A stretch of DNA of 64,000 nucleotides from Cacajao melanocephalus. Taxonomy: Eukaryota; Chordata; Mammalia; Primates; Pitheciidae. The position numbers were made by a program, and so were the translations under genes. The DNA is taken from positions 1 to 64,000 of the forward strand of contig CAUYLG010033142.1 of NCBI GenBank assembly GCA_963573385.1, in the 5' to 3' direction. Each line of letters starts with the position of its first letter. Position 1 is the stretch's first letter. Of this stretch, positions 23,449 to 36,849 are shown piece after piece. A model generated the notes under the pieces. It ran no database searches, was not told where the DNA came from, and was given only the letters and a program-made list of their open reading frames with translations.

Positions 23449-24689
23449 TTGTATATAGCAAGACCTCAACAGATGTTAGCTATTATTGTGCTGTAGTTAG
23501 TATTAGGTATGTATTAACTCCCTAATGAGAAATTGAAAAAGCAAAACTGTCATGGAAATCTGCCTTTAATAAAGACAAATACCCACCAAAAGCCAAGTTT
23601 CACTTAAAAATTTATAAAATGGTTAAAAATTGTTTTCTCATTTTTACATTTTTCCCTATTGTAACTCATTTAGAAAACAAATAGAGCTGAATAAAGCGTT
23701 AAGCATAGAAAAAAAGAAGAAATTGGCTAAAAAGGACCATCCTAAAATATTTTATTTTAAAAAGCATTCCCTAAATGTTCTCAGCACATTGGAGTACATT
23801 TATCTTAACTGTGTATAAAATATGATAACCCAAGAAGAAGAAATTATTTTACTCCATTTTCTTCCTTTATAATTAAAAGTCACTTCTTTAAGCAAGTAAG
23901 TAAAATGCTGTAGGTAAGAAGACACAAGAGAACATTATTGTACATGCAAAGTGTTCCAGAAATCATAGCTTCTCTAAGACAAACTTTTTCTTAAATCTGA
24001 ATAGCATACTATGAACAATAAAATTAAATATGTGATTTAATAGTATATGTAACCTATAATTCAGTTATATCACTAAAATCTCTAAAACTAGGGATCTGGT
24101 TTTCTAAAGTTACTTATAAATACATGATAAAACTTGAAAGGTATTTCTGCTGGTATCTCTGCAAAATCCTTACTACTATCCCAAGGTTTGAGAATATATA
24201 ATACCTATAAATGAAAGCTCCATCAGGGCATAACTGCTATTGGGCATAAACACCAGTTTACACTGAGAATATTTATTTTTCAGTATGTAAAATCTGATTT
24301 TGCTTACACCTACATATTAAATTAAATGTAGGTGTAGTCTAAGATATACCTCTTCTTTGAGCAAAAGAATTGCTCATACCAACAGTAATTAATACCAACA
24401 TCTAGTTTTTCACATTGCCATGTAATAACTCTCAAAAACCAAGGAATAATTTTAATATTAATAAACTTGAACACTCTACAAAATACCTTCGGCTGCAGTG
24501 TCCTATAAGTAAATTTCACTGTAAAAATTCATTTTACTAATATACAAGAAGGCACCCTTGCCTAATCTGACAGAAAATTTTAACAAAGGTATCTACTCTA
24601 TATTCACTCAATAAGTCACTTTCTGACTCAAAAGACTTGATACCCATATGTCAATATCCTAGACAAAAAGAATGTGACAAATTATAAGA
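23449..24689. other. AT-rich unassigned sequence
   Basis: Begins with a possible MIR/L2 tail (acctcaacagatgttagcta), then about 1.2 kb of AT-rich DNA with no exon or repeat I can support. Confidence 0.4.
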
Positions 24690-24795
24690 TGCCCATTTGT
24701 TAGATTAAAAACTGAGCTCCAGAGAGATTTTTGCCCAAGATAAAGAGTGAGTTAGTAGCAGAGAGGGAAATTAAACCTTAAATTGTTTTAATTTT
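24690..24795 (+). mobile_element. MIR SINE fragment
   Basis: MIR core pattern: aaaactgagctccagagaga, then ttgcccaagataaagagtga gttagtagcagag. Confidence 0.65.
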
Positions 24796-25484
24796 CTCCA
24801 TTTTCTCCCTTGATAGCTTATTCATCTACATCTTAAAATTGACCATAGACAATTGAGATACAGAGGCAATAAAGAATCTAGAAATCTGTTAGCCATTTAT
24901 CATTGAAAGTTTACTCCTTTTTAAAAAAAGTAGCCTATTTTTTAAAGTTACAAGAATGACTACACTTTAATAAAGAATGAGAATTAAAAAAATGTTTTTT
25001 CATTAAACATGCAGAAATCATCTAAAATCCAGTGAAAAGAAGTTATTTTTGAGCTTATTTGTCTCAACAACTACAAACTGGGTTTAATTTGAACTTTCTG
25101 TGTGCAAATTTTCACTTTTGCCAAGAATTATAGTGTTTTTCATGATAAAAACCAGTTTCTTGGTGAGAAATAGAATTTGCAACATTGATATTTATGTTCT
25201 TATGTGAATAATATAATAAGTAAAACATCTCTGTTTCCTATATGTTTATAAGCAGCATAAGAACAGTTTATTATTATTAAATAAATAAAATATTAGTAAA
25301 TTTGGGGTCAGATTATTCCAGAAATTGAAAAATGACCTACTTGCTGGATAAAATGGTTAGTACTTTCCAAGTAAAAATTAGGTATTCCTCTCTTGCAAAC
25401 TCAATTTCATGATCTGTTTGGAAGTTTCTATTAAGCCACTCTGTGAAGATTTTTCTAACATTAGCCTTCAGATAATACTTAAAG
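24796..25484. other. AT-rich unassigned sequence
   Basis: No repeat or exon recognised. Mostly A/T with short A and T runs. Confidence 0.4.
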
Positions 25485-25821
25485 CAGAAATCCCCAGCCT
25501 TTTTGGCATCAGGGACCAGTTTTGTGGAAGATAATTTTTCCACAGACAGAGGCAGGGGTATGGGGGTGGTTTCAGGATGAAACTGTTCCATCTCTGATCA
25601 TCGGGCATTAGATTATCATAAGGAGTGCACAACCTAGAGATCCCTCGCATGTGCAGTTCACAATAGTGTTTGTGTTCCTATGAGAATCTAGTGTCACTGC
25701 TGATCTGAGAGGAGGCAGAGCTCAGGCAGTAATGCTCACTGCTCACCTCCTGCTGTGAGGTCCGGTTTCTACCAGGCCAAGGACTGGCACCAGTCCATGC
25801 CCTGGGAGTTGGGGGACCCTG
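25485..25821. mobile_element. MER1 (hAT-Charlie) non-autonomous transposon, near full length
   Basis: Inverted ends cagaaatccccagcc and gggagttgggggaccctg. Inside: ggcatcagggaccagttttg, ctgatcatcgggcattagat, ggagtgcacaacctagagat and aatgctcactgctcacctcc. Flanks acttaaag and gcttagag form an 8-bp target duplication with two changes, the length expected for hAT. Confidence 0.9.
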
Positions 25822-25888
25822 GCTTAGAGTTTTAATTTTTAATTTGTAAACATGTCAAGCTTGGACTTGTAAAAATGTTTATAGTAAC

Positions 25889-26180
25889 CGCTGGGCGCAG
25901 TGGCTCACGCCTATAATCCCAGCACTTTGGGAGGCCGAGGTGGGTGGATCTCGAGGTCAAGAGATCGAGACCATCCTGGTCAACATGGTGAAACCTCGTC
26001 TGTATTAAAAAATACAAAAATTAGCAGGGCATGGTGGCGCACGCCTATAGTCCCAGCTACTCAGGAGACTGAGTCAGGAGAATTGCTTGAACCCAGGAGG
26101 CAGAGGTTGCGGTGAGCCGAGATTGTGCCATTGCACTCCAGCCTGGATAACAAGAGTGAAATTCTGTCTCAAAAAAAAAA
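25889..26180 (+). mobile_element. Alu SINE, full length, with 18-bp target duplication
   Basis: From cgctgggcgcagtggctcac to tctgtctc plus A-tail. The direct repeat aaaaatgtttatagtaac occurs at 25871-25888 and 26177-26194. It is antisense to the host gene, so in the primary transcript its tail becomes a U-tract. Confidence 0.98.
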
Positions 26181-26194
26181 ATGTTTATAGTAAC

Positions 26195-26668
26195 AAAAAG
26201 CATCTAACAACTTAATCTGCACCTCTGGAAGATGAGTAAAGTATCCCTCCCCTACTCCCATTAACCAGAGAAGCTCTGCTTATATTTGTTGTCTTCATAG
26301 GGTCCCCAAATAAGATTTAATTTATTAAAACTGTAGTTCTGCTGACTTAAAGTAATTTAAAAGTTGTTCAAATTTCTTATAAAAGATAGTAAGTCAAGAG
26401 TAATTAGAAACAAAACACTGATATTTTGGTAATTCTCTTATCTAATGTATATTAATTAAGCATATGTCAAATACTGTTGGAAACATTAAAAATATCATGA
26501 TAAAATTCTTGTCCTCATGAAACTTTCAGTTGAATAAGTAGATACTGCTATATAAATGACAAAGTACATAATACAATGGAATGTAATAAATGCTATTTAA
26601 AAAAAGACAAAAAGACAGGTCCTAAAGGACAGTTACTTTTGATAATGTCACCAGGGCATGTCTCTATG

Positions 26669-26702
<34 letters not shown>

Positions 26703-26839
26703 AGAATGTAGCACTTGAACATATTTCCAAAATATATCTCTAGTGAAAAGCATTTCAGACTAACGGAATGACAATGTAAAGTTTCTGAGGGAAATAAGAG
26801 TGATGTATTCAAAAAGCATAAAAAGGTCATATCAATAAG
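26195..26839. other. Unassigned AT-rich sequence
   Basis: No exon seen. 26440-26660 (attaagcatatgtcaaatac ..., cttgtcctcatgaaactttc) resembles an L2 3' tail in reverse but is not firm. A (TC)n run is listed separately. Confidence 0.4.
26661..26702. repeat. (TC)n microsatellite
   Basis: Nearly pure TC from 26661, interrupted by atg and ccc early, then about 12 pure units. Confidence 0.93.
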
Positions 26840-27579
26840 GAGGCATGAGCACAAGGAAAATGGTGGGTTGGGTCAGCAAGGTAGCAGTAATTAGATGGTG
26901 GAGGGCCTCATAGGCTGATGTGAGGACTGTTTTAAATTTGATAGGAAGAAATAGAGGAAGATACTGATGTAATGCGACTTGTGTTTTTAAAGGTTTACTC
27001 TTGGTTGCTGTTTAAATAACAGAATGGACAACAGGAAAAGTTGCAAAAGTTCAAGTAAGGAGAGTAATTTAGAAGCTGTTTCAACAGTCCAGAAGGAAAA
27101 AGACGATGGCTTGGTGACTTGAAATAGCAGGAAAATGCAGACACTTATTAAGACAAGAGCTTATTTTTAAGGGAAAAACCTGTAGGACTTACTGATAATT
27201 ACATAAAAGGTATACAGAAAAGATGAGTCAAAGTTGACTTTGATTCTGTTTTACCAGAGCAGCCTGATGCATGGGTTTGCCATTTACTAAAATGAAAAAG
27301 ATAAAAGAAAGAGTAGGCTTGATGGGTGAAAGAAGAGTTCTGTGTTTGACATGTTTGCATTTGAATTTCACATTGGAAATTTCGAATAAGAAATTAGAGT
27401 TCATAGAGGTCAGAGGTGAAGATACAAATGCATAAGCACACAGGTGGCTTCAAAGCCATGGTATTGAATAAGATCAATAGGGAGAGATACAGTTGAGAAC
27501 AGAAGAGAGTGAGGAGTCCATTCTTGGAATATCAAATACGTAAATATTGAGAAAATAAGAACACAGGAAAGGAGTCTGA

Positions 27580-27969
<390 letters not shown>

Positions 27970-28498
27970 GAGAATAAAGTTTTGAAACAGTGAATGAACA
28001 ATTCTCATATATGCTATAGAGGGGACAAGTAAAATTAGGTCTCTTACCTGACCATTGGACAGCAACGTTAGAGTCACAGGCAAAACTCAAAGCCTGATTA
28101 ACATGAGCTCAAAGGATAATGGGAGGTAAAGAATGAAGACTGTAGAGAAAACATTCTGAAAATATACTATTAACAGAAACAGAGAAATCATAGCTAAAAG
28201 GGGAATCAAGATCAGGAAATGTTTCTTATTTGCTTAAGAAAGGGTATATTGAAGCCAGTTTGTTTAAAGATAATTTAGTTGGAAGAGTGGAGATCTGATG
28301 ATGCAAGAAAGAGTGGATCACTTTTAGAGTGAACTTTTAAAAACAGCCCGAGGAGGTAGGGTCAAGACCATTTGTGAAGGAGCTGGCCTCATGTAGGTGT
28401 ACAGAAGTTTTATATATGGCATACCAGTAGGGAACGCAAGGTATATGAGTACAGATGCAAGTAGGTAAGAGAAGGAATTCATTTCTGATTGCGTTTGT

Positions 28499-28530
28499 AA
28501 AATAATAATAATAATAATAATAATAATAAA
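28499..28530. repeat. (AAT)n microsatellite
   Basis: About ten AAT units within the L2 copy. Confidence 0.95.
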
Positions 28531-29284
28531 GTAAGTATCCAGTTCATTGGCTAAGATTGAGGAAGGAAGAGTATACTAGAGGTTTGAGGGGACGGAAAAA
28601 GATGAGAGATTGTATTCTTGGAGAATAGAGGAGCAAAATGATTATAGGAATATAGAATGATTGCTGCAAAACATTAATGGCTCACTTTACTGTGTAGTCA
28701 TAAATTTGAAGTAAATACCATGATCAAGTCAATGCAGGCATAGAATAGGCATAGTGAAGGATTTAACAAGGGTAGATGCTTTCCAGGTAAGAGTGACAGA
28801 GAAAGGCCCAAAAGCGCTGAAGATAAAAGCAAAGGAATTATACAATGATATGTTATATCATCTAACCTGGGTGAAAAGAGATGGAAGCTATGAGAAGAGT
28901 CATGATCCTGAATATGCATAGAACAGATTGGTTGAAGATTCTCGAGAGAAGGAGAGTGACAAGTTGTTGGAGCAAAAGAACTGAAAGAACAAGGCTACAA
29001 AGATAGGAGGCTGCAAGCAGGATAGGATGCTTGAAATGAAGACGTTTCAAGGTAGTACAGTCATTGGAAATGACAAGGTTCAGGGTATGACTGTGGACTG
29101 AATGGGAGGCAATGAAAAAGATCAATAGAACTGAGAAGATTAAGGCCTTTCAAGGGTGTTGGAAGGATCATCACTATGAATACTTAAGTCACCAATGAGG
29201 ATGACAGACCAGTGATGAAAAGTCAGTGTTTCAGGTTCATCAATGACCTCATTGAAGAAGGAGGGGAGAAGGTTGGGAAGAAGT

Positions 29285-29565
29285 TGGTCAAAGAACACAA
29301 AATTTCAGTTAGATAGGAACAGTAACTTCAAGAGATCTATTGTACAACATGGTGACTATAGTTAATAACAATATATTATATTTGCTAAGAGTATAGATTT
29401 TAAGTATTCTCATCACAAAAAATAATAACTATGTTAGGTAATACATATGTTAATTAGCTTGATTTAGATGTACACATTCCACAATGTAGGCATATTTCCA
29501 AGCATCATGTTGTAAGCGATACATATGTAAAAGTTTTTAATTTAAAAACTTTTAAGAAAACATCA
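29285..29565 (+). mobile_element. L1M 3' end inserted in L2
   Basis: Shows tttcagttagataggaacag, caacatggtgactatagtta, tctcatcacaaaaaataata and acacattccacaatgtaggc, the 3' UTR of L1MA/L1MB-type elements. L2-like text is present on both sides. Confidence 0.8.
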
Positions 29566-29955
29566 TTTGGTGAAATATGATCCCTGGGGGGCAACAGTAG
29601 ATAAATTCAACCAAGATGAGGAAGCAGGAGGCATACTTCACCTGCCTCCACTCAGATGGCCAGAGTTTTTAGGAAGGTGGCAAAGATAAATAGTAACCTG
29701 GAATTAGCTCTAAACAATAAGGGTGACACCTATATGGAGACTTGTATGCTGTGGGTGTGAAAGGAAAATTGCCCACACTTGAGAGAGCCACAGAGGAAAG
29801 AGTGCCTTCAACATATAGCCAAGTTTCAGTAAGGGTTAAAAAGTAAACAAAACATTTATAGAAGTTAAGGACATAGGAGGATTTGCATAGGGAAGTCCCT
29901 AATGGGTAGAATGGGGGAGTCTGGAACAGAAGTGAATTTGAATCAGATTAAAGAA

Positions 29956-31748
29956 TGTACACACACATATATATATATATAAAAAGGCTCAAGGTGATAA
30001 GGGATGCCCTGGGGTGTTTGAGATTATAATGATAATGAATTAATCATCTCTCTGGGGAAGGCTAATTAATATAATTATGATATTCTTCCTTGTAGTGATC
30101 TCTTAGGCAGTTTGTTATGGTGTTGGGTGGTAAAAGGAGTATAATTCATGGCAAGAATATTTGCTGCCCTGTGGATCTCCTTTAAATCCTGTTGCAAGCG
30201 GTATCTCCAAAATATGTTAATTGGTCTATTAATCAAATTTCTCTGTGTTTAGAATTTGAGAGCTCAGAAAATACTGTCTTGCACCATTTATTAGACTCTG
30301 GTGACTTAACAAACTTAAATTAAGCATGATAAAATAAGCCTGATAATAGTTCATTTTAAGGTCTCCAAGTCAATGGAATTAATTGCCCAAACCATATTTC
30401 TTAAACTTGTCAACCTCAATGCACACAAGGGGTAATATACACCTGAGTATGTTCATATGAGCCAGGTGTACACATTTACAGTTACTACCTATAATTCCAA
30501 CTCATTCATTATCTCCCAATGAAGGATTGCAGAAAGAAAATGCATGAGAGTTGGATTGATATATTAACCATGACTTCACTATATTTTTGAAAGAAACAAG
30601 ACTTATTAACAGCAAGATTTAATATTTTCATGAAATTCATAGTAATATCTTTGTGATACTTGCAACATACTTCACATCTCAGCTCAACATTTTAAGATTC
30701 GCTCTCTAGTCTCTGTACTAAAAAAAAAAATGTCAACTATAACACAGTATTATATCGATCAAAATAAATCTACCACTATCCAAGAATGAAGATCAGCATT
30801 TTCTTTTTTGTGATCATTTATTTGTAGTTTTCTTCATCTCATATCTTCAGTGACTGATATGTTTGACAACAGATATACAAAATCTGACACTGTGGGAACA
30901 GATCTTCAATTTTACCATTTGTTAGGTTTAAAAATGTGACAGATTCTGAAACATGTTATGTGTTCTCTGAGATTCACTGTTTGTTTATGCACTCCCCTCA
31001 CTGCCCTTGCCTCCCACACCCTGAATTTCTCAGGAATAGCTCTACTACACAGAGGACCACTTTTCTGGGGCCCAAGATCTGAAACAGGGACTGTAGTGAC
31101 CTACACATGAGCCTTGATGAACTTAGTACGTTGAGAGCCAGCATTCTATCAATAATATGCATTATTATTAGATACATGGATCTGAGATTTAAGTCCAGTC
31201 ACCGATTCAAATATCTATATGATTAGCCACGACTCTCTATCTTCCCTCTTAGTTTGAAGCATTATTAGAGGGGGCAGAGAAAAATAAGTGTGCTAATCCT
31301 GACAAAATAATCAGGCTTTCCTGACATTATTCACTTCAGGTGAGAATGTAAAATAACAAGAAGCAACAGGAGTCTTTTTGTAATATGTCATATTGAATAT
31401 AAATATACAATATATGAAATATTAATATAAATCAGTATACATAAATTTTTATACAAATGTGTAGTGTATAGTTTTTAAATGTATGTATTAATTGATATAT
31501 CATATATAAAATGTGGTATACAGTGTTTATTAATACAAATGTAAATTCCATTAATGTGCTGATTCTGCACATATCTATAAGCAAATGCATGGCCTTAAAA
31601 GGAACAAAATGTACTAGTTATTTCAAATGTGCCAGTTCAGTTTGATTCTTGAGCATATACAAAAATGTAGAAAAATAAATCTTGAATAACTGCCTTTCAG
31701 GGATTTGTAATTTTTATATTGTAAACTAAAGGAGTTATCAAGTAATGT
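29956..31748. other. Unassigned AT-rich sequence
   Basis: A CA/TA dinucleotide run lies at 29958-29981. The first few hundred bases may be further L2. 31390-31560 is extremely AT-rich. No exon, no confident repeat. Confidence 0.4.
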
Positions 31749-32003
31749 AGGGTTCAGCACACTGTAGTCCATGGGTCCGTTCTGGCCAGCCATCTGCTTT
31801 AGTAAATAAGATGTTATTGCAACACAACCCTTCATGAACACAACAATTCATGTTCATATGCATGAACATCCATTCATGTATATGTTGTCTATGGCTGCTT
31901 CACTATAATGGCAGAGTTGCATAATTGTAACTGAGATTGTAAAGTTTACACAGCTGAATATGTTTTCTCTCTCTGGTTCTTTATAGAGAAAGTTTGCTGA
32001 CCA
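31749..32003. mobile_element. Non-autonomous hAT-type transposon fossil
   Basis: Inverted-end-like text gttcagcacactgtagtcca and gaaagtttgctgaccattgt, with gttgtctatggctgcttcac and atggcagagttgcataattg between. This is the common short hAT element reading gtcagcaaactatggcc...tctatggctgctt. Subfamily not assigned. Confidence 0.75.
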
Positions 32004-32291
32004 TTGTGATATTGATTATGGAGGCTTCTTTACATTATGAGGATTTTTTTCAATCACTTATTATTTCACTATAGATCAGAAGGAGGGATGACACAGAGCA
32101 AAAGATATTTAAGGAGGTAAATCAGTAATTACTTCTGAAATGATCAAAGCAATTCGAACAAAATGGAATTGTGATTGAAAGAGCTGAGCAATTAATGTGG
32201 TTGCCACCCTCTATTTTGGCCATGTCCTTGTTGGCATCCCTACCACAAATCTCCCCAAACGGTATTGAAAATGATCCAAGACTTACATAGG

Positions 32292-32663
32292 TGTATTAGT
32301 CAGCTTAGGTTTATGTGACAAAATACCATAGACTTGGTAACTTAAACAGAAGAAATGTACTTAAGTGTGATATCAGAGTGCCAGCATGATCAAGTTCTGG
32401 TGAGGACTGTTCCTGGCTGGTAGATGGCCATCTGCTTGCTTTGTCCTCACATGGCAGGGACAGAGAGAGAAAGAGAGACCTCTCTTCCTCTTAGAAAGCC
32501 AACAATTCTATCAGATTAGGATTCCACCTTAAAAACCTCATATGGCCTTAATAAAGCCTCCTAATTACCACTCAGTTACCCTCTATCTATTTCCCTACAG
32601 TTACATTAAGCTTTAGAGCTTCAACATATAAAATTTGGTGAGACACAATTCAGTCCATAGAAA
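32292..32663 (-). mobile_element. MLT1-type solo LTR (ERVL-MaLR)
   Basis: Reverse LTR, from tgtattagtcagcttaggtt (32292) with gacaaaataccatagacttg, gtagatggccatctgcttgc and gagacacaattcagtccata at the far end. Confidence 0.8.
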
Positions 32664-34439
32664 TAGGTATAAGAAATTATGGCCAAATTTCTGCTACAGA
32701 CATGGAATGTTGGTTTTGTCCACTAGAGAAGTTTGGCTCATCAAGTTTCATACCATTTATCGGCGACATTTATTAATAGGAATAAAAATTGACACGGTAT
32801 ATCTCAATGTATTTAAGAAGCTAAATGATCCTAAGCGTTATCAGCCTACCAATTATTTTACAGCATAGTGAATATTTTTCAGTCTGCAAAATAAAAAATT
32901 GCTTTACAATTTAAAAGCTTAAAAACATCCTATTCTATCCTACTGAAGACACAGTCTAGGTCATTTGTGAATTATTTACCATACAAAGACAGAACCCATA
33001 AGGAAAAAAAAAATAAAGCCAATAAAGAATAAGTCTAAGTTACAAACCACTAAAATTCCTCCAACTGAAAAACATCATTTGAGACTCACTCTTTCTTTCA
33101 AAATCTCCCCTTAAAAAGCTTCAGAGATGCCCTGAAGGCTTGATTTAGGACTACCATATTGGATTTGCTCTGCTTGTACACTGCAACCTCCCTTACAGGC
33201 TAAAGTTTGTTTCACACTTCAGTCTACTTTACATTTCAAAGTGCATGAGCAGCAGCATCAAAATTCTCAAAAACAATAATGAAAGACTTTATGACCAAAA
33301 GGTGGGCCAGGAGCACATTTTTCATTTGAAACCTCTCAAAATGTTTCATTCCAAATCCTAAATCCCTCCAGTGTCATGATGGATAAAGTCATAAGTTTAA
33401 GATGTTTTAAAGTAGCTGAATTTATTTAAAAAAATTATTTATTATTAAAATGATTACAACACTTTTATATTGGCTGGAAATTTCTTTCTAAGGTTCTTTT
33501 TTCTTGTAATAATCTCTCAATAATTATCCAAGTTGAATTTTATAGGATGTGCTGAGGACTCATCTTTTATATTAGACGAGCAAGTGAACAAAATAAATAT
33601 GCCTGACTCAGGTTACAATAGTACCTCTGCTTCTCACCCCACAAATTTACAAGCAGCTATCCCACCGTTTAAAGCAAAGATTTTTATTATGCTTCATTAT
33701 CTGATAAGATCATAAGACCTCAATGCAAAATGTAAAGGAGTGATGTCCTGATTAGAGTGAACTCTAATAACCACTTAGAGTTCCTAAAACTTAGAAATGA
33801 TAATCAGTCAATAAGTAATCATGGAGTATCTTTACAATGGAAAGATCTGAAAAGTTCTAGATAAAGAACGCTGTTACAATAACACTGAGAAGAAAAGAAA
33901 AAAATGTATTTTGACTATTTCTCTCTTACACAGTATTTTGCTTTAATTGACTTTTAGATGGTTAACCCTAATTTATATAACTATCCCTCAGTCTCAGTTA
34001 CTTGAAATGAAGCTATTTTGAAAAACCTTCTGATCTCAGTATAAGCTATTTTAGCTCTAAAGTTTATGAGAACGGTCACCTTTCTTTTAAAATTGGCTGA
34101 TTGGCAATGCTTCTGTCAGCAGTAATCCCCAGCTAGATTTTAACGAAATGTTCCTCCTTTCCTCTAGGGCTTTGGATTGCTATTTGGCTATAATTAACTC
34201 CGGATTGACCAATAGCCAGTGAAGGAAGCAACTCACTCCATGAAGAGGATTATTACAACCATTATTTTGTTCTAAATACAGCTGCTCTGGTTAGAAAATA
34301 CAAATTATGTATCTTGCTATGTTGATTTCAAATAACCAAGAGAGACAAAAGGAAGTATAAAAAGATTGGTCCTTTTTACTATAGCTACACAGGCAAGTAA
34401 ACCACATGGGAAAACAAAGCAAAGCTCATAGTTTTTCAA
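32664..34439. other. Unassigned intronic sequence
   Basis: About 1.8 kb without a recognisable repeat, exon or simple repeat. It is one of the larger apparently non-repetitive stretches, so ancient or regulatory DNA is possible, but nothing in the sequence establishes it. Confidence 0.4.
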
Positions 34440-35580
34440 GCTTGTCACAGTCTCCTAAACTGCAGTTGAAAACAACCAACACCAAGCCTTCATTTGAATC
34501 TTATTATAACACAGCAAATCCTGTTGATATTCCTTTTAAAAGATATCTAGAATCTGCCCTCTTCTTACCACCTCCACTACTACCACTCATCCCATACACT
34601 ATTATTTCTCGGATTAATGCAGTAGCTTCTCTCTGCTTTGATCTTTGCTCCCATCCCACAACAGTCTGTTCTACATGAGGCAGCCAATGTGATCCTTTAA
34701 AAATGTAAGTCACACCAGATCGTGCCTGCTATGTACTGAATTGTATCCCCTCAAAATGCACATGCTGAAGCCCTAAGACCTAATATGATAGTATTTGGAG
34801 ATAGGACCTTGGGAGGTAATTAGGTTTAGAGAATGTCATGAGGATGAGGCCCTCGCGATGGGATTAGGGCTTTTATAACAAGAGACATCAGAGAACTTGT
34901 TCATTCTTTGCCATGCCAGAACACTGCAGGAGGCTTCCATCTGCAAGCCAGGAAATGAGCCCTCACCAGAGCCTGACCCCATCAGCACTCTAGTCTAGCT
35001 TCAAGAACTGTGAGAAAATATACTGCTGTTATTTTAGTCACGTGGTCTACGGTATTTTGTTATAGCACCCCAAGGTGACTAGGAAAACACCTCTGCTCAA
35101 AATGAAAGTGCATATCTTTCAATGGCCAGACAACAGATCCTTCAGCATCTGCCACAGTTGCTTCAAAGATTTCATTTCACCCTCATCTCCGTCTTGCTGA
35201 CTTTGATCCAGGACACTGATCTCTTTGGTATTACTCTGCAAGCCAGATCCCCTCCTCCTTAGGGTTTCCGTACTCTTGCAGATTTTGACTCAACTATCAC
35301 CACTTCAGCAAGGCATTATCTGACCATCTACCTGTTTAAAACTGCAAACCCTCCCCACCCACCATTTCTGACACTTTCTTCTCTGCTCTGTTTTCTTTGT
35401 AGCAGTTAACACTTTCAAATATAACTACATAAATTTTATGTATTAAAATATAAGTCCAATGAGGACAGGAATTGCTGGTTTTTGTTAACTGCTGATTTTC
35501 TATTACCAAATAGAATACTGTCTAGTTCATACGGATATCCAATAGATGTTCATCAAATCCATAGTAAATGTCCTCATTTA
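34440..35580 (+). mobile_element. L2 LINE, split by an MLT1 LTR
   Basis: Left part: cacagcaaatcctgttgata, cttaccacctccactactac and gcagccaatgtgatccttta. Right part resumes with ctctgctcaaaatgaaag (35091), then aatggccagacaac, atctgaccatctacctgttt and aatataagtccaatgaggac. This is the L2 ORF2-to-3'-end order, broken by the LTR at 34727-35089. Confidence 0.82.
34727..35089 (+). mobile_element. MLT1-type solo LTR inside L2
   Basis: Starts tgctatgtactgaattgtat; shows gatgggattagggcttttat, gaaatgagccctcaccagag, ctagcttcaagaactgtgag and gtattttgttatagcacccc; ends aggaaaaca (35089). Confidence 0.88.
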
Positions 35581-35984
35581 ATAAAACAACAAGGAGGAGA
35601 AGATCTGATGGACAACTAGATATTTATTTCATTTTCCAATTGCAAAAACATCCCAGTTACAAAACATAACTTCTTAATAGCCTTACCATAGGATTGCTAT
35701 GATAATAATCCAAAAGTTCACTATTTCTTCCAGGTACTAACTCATTCATTTTCCACCAACAATATCCTTAATGAGAAAATAGCTGCAACTATAGCTAAGT
35801 CATCTTTTATCCCTTCCATTTTTACTTACAGAAAAGAGTTTTCTTGATAGTTTATAAGGTACATCACCATTATTTGTTTGAAATCATATTTTATTTTATT
35901 GACAAAGCAGCTGAAGCTTTGCCTTCTCTTTCTTTCCTACGTGGTGAAAATGGTTACAAGAGGAAGAAATTAGGTATTATTCAC
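35581..35984. other. Unassigned sequence between two L2 copies
   Basis: About 400 bp with no recognised element. It is flanked by the 3' ends of two oppositely oriented L2 copies. Confidence 0.4.
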
Positions 35985-36511
35985 ATAATAAGAATTTATG
36001 GAGTGCCACTTTGGGCCAGGCACACCTCTCAGTAGAGGGAATAGAGCAGTGAACCAACAGGCAAAAACCCTTGTTTTTATACAGCTTATATTTGGGTAAA
36101 GAAAGAAGGGAGATGTGGGAGACAAATAATAAAGAAAATAAAGAATACATAAAACACAAATTAGTTGAGATAATAAAAAATTACTATGGAGAAATGTGAA
36201 TCAGGGAAGAGACTTTGCAAATGATCTGCAAGGCTGAAATTTAACAGAGGGATCAGAGAAGACCTCAAAACAACAGGATGATATTTCAGCCATGAATCTA
36301 TTTGAAGGAAAAATGTTTTAGGCTGAGAGAAGAACAAGAACAAAGGCCTTGGGCTGGAGTGGGTATGGTCTGTTGGAGAAACAGCGAGGAACACAGTGCA
36401 GCTGAAACAGAGAGGGAGTAGGAGGGAAATAAATGAGATTAGAGGGGCCAAGGGGCTTAGGGTAGGGGGTAAGCATGCAGGGTGTTGCAAGCCAAAGAAA
36501 GAATCATTTAC

Positions 36512-36849
36512 TGTATTAGTCTGTTTTCACACTGCTGATAAAGACACACCTGAGACTAGGTAATCTATAAAAAGAGGTTTAACGGACTCATAGTTTCACA
36601 ATCATGGCAGAAGGCAAAAGGCACATCTTACATGGTTGCAGGCAGAAGAGAATGAGAACCAAGTGAAAGGGGTTCCCCTTATAAAACCACCAGATCTCCT
36701 GCGACTTATTCACTACTGGGAGAACAGTATGAGGAAAATCACCCTCATGATTCAATTATCTCCCCCTGGGTCCCTTGCACAACATGTGGGAATTATGGGA
36801 GCCACAATTCAAGATGAGATTTGGGTGAAGACATAGTCAAATAATATCA
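36512..36849 (-). mobile_element. THE1-type solo LTR inside L2
   Basis: From tgtattagtctgttttcaca (36512) through aatcatggcagaaggcaaaa, tataaaaccaccagatctcc and attcaagatgagatttgggt to aataatatca (36849). No clear 5-bp duplication at the edges (tttac versus gaatc). Confidence 0.9.
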
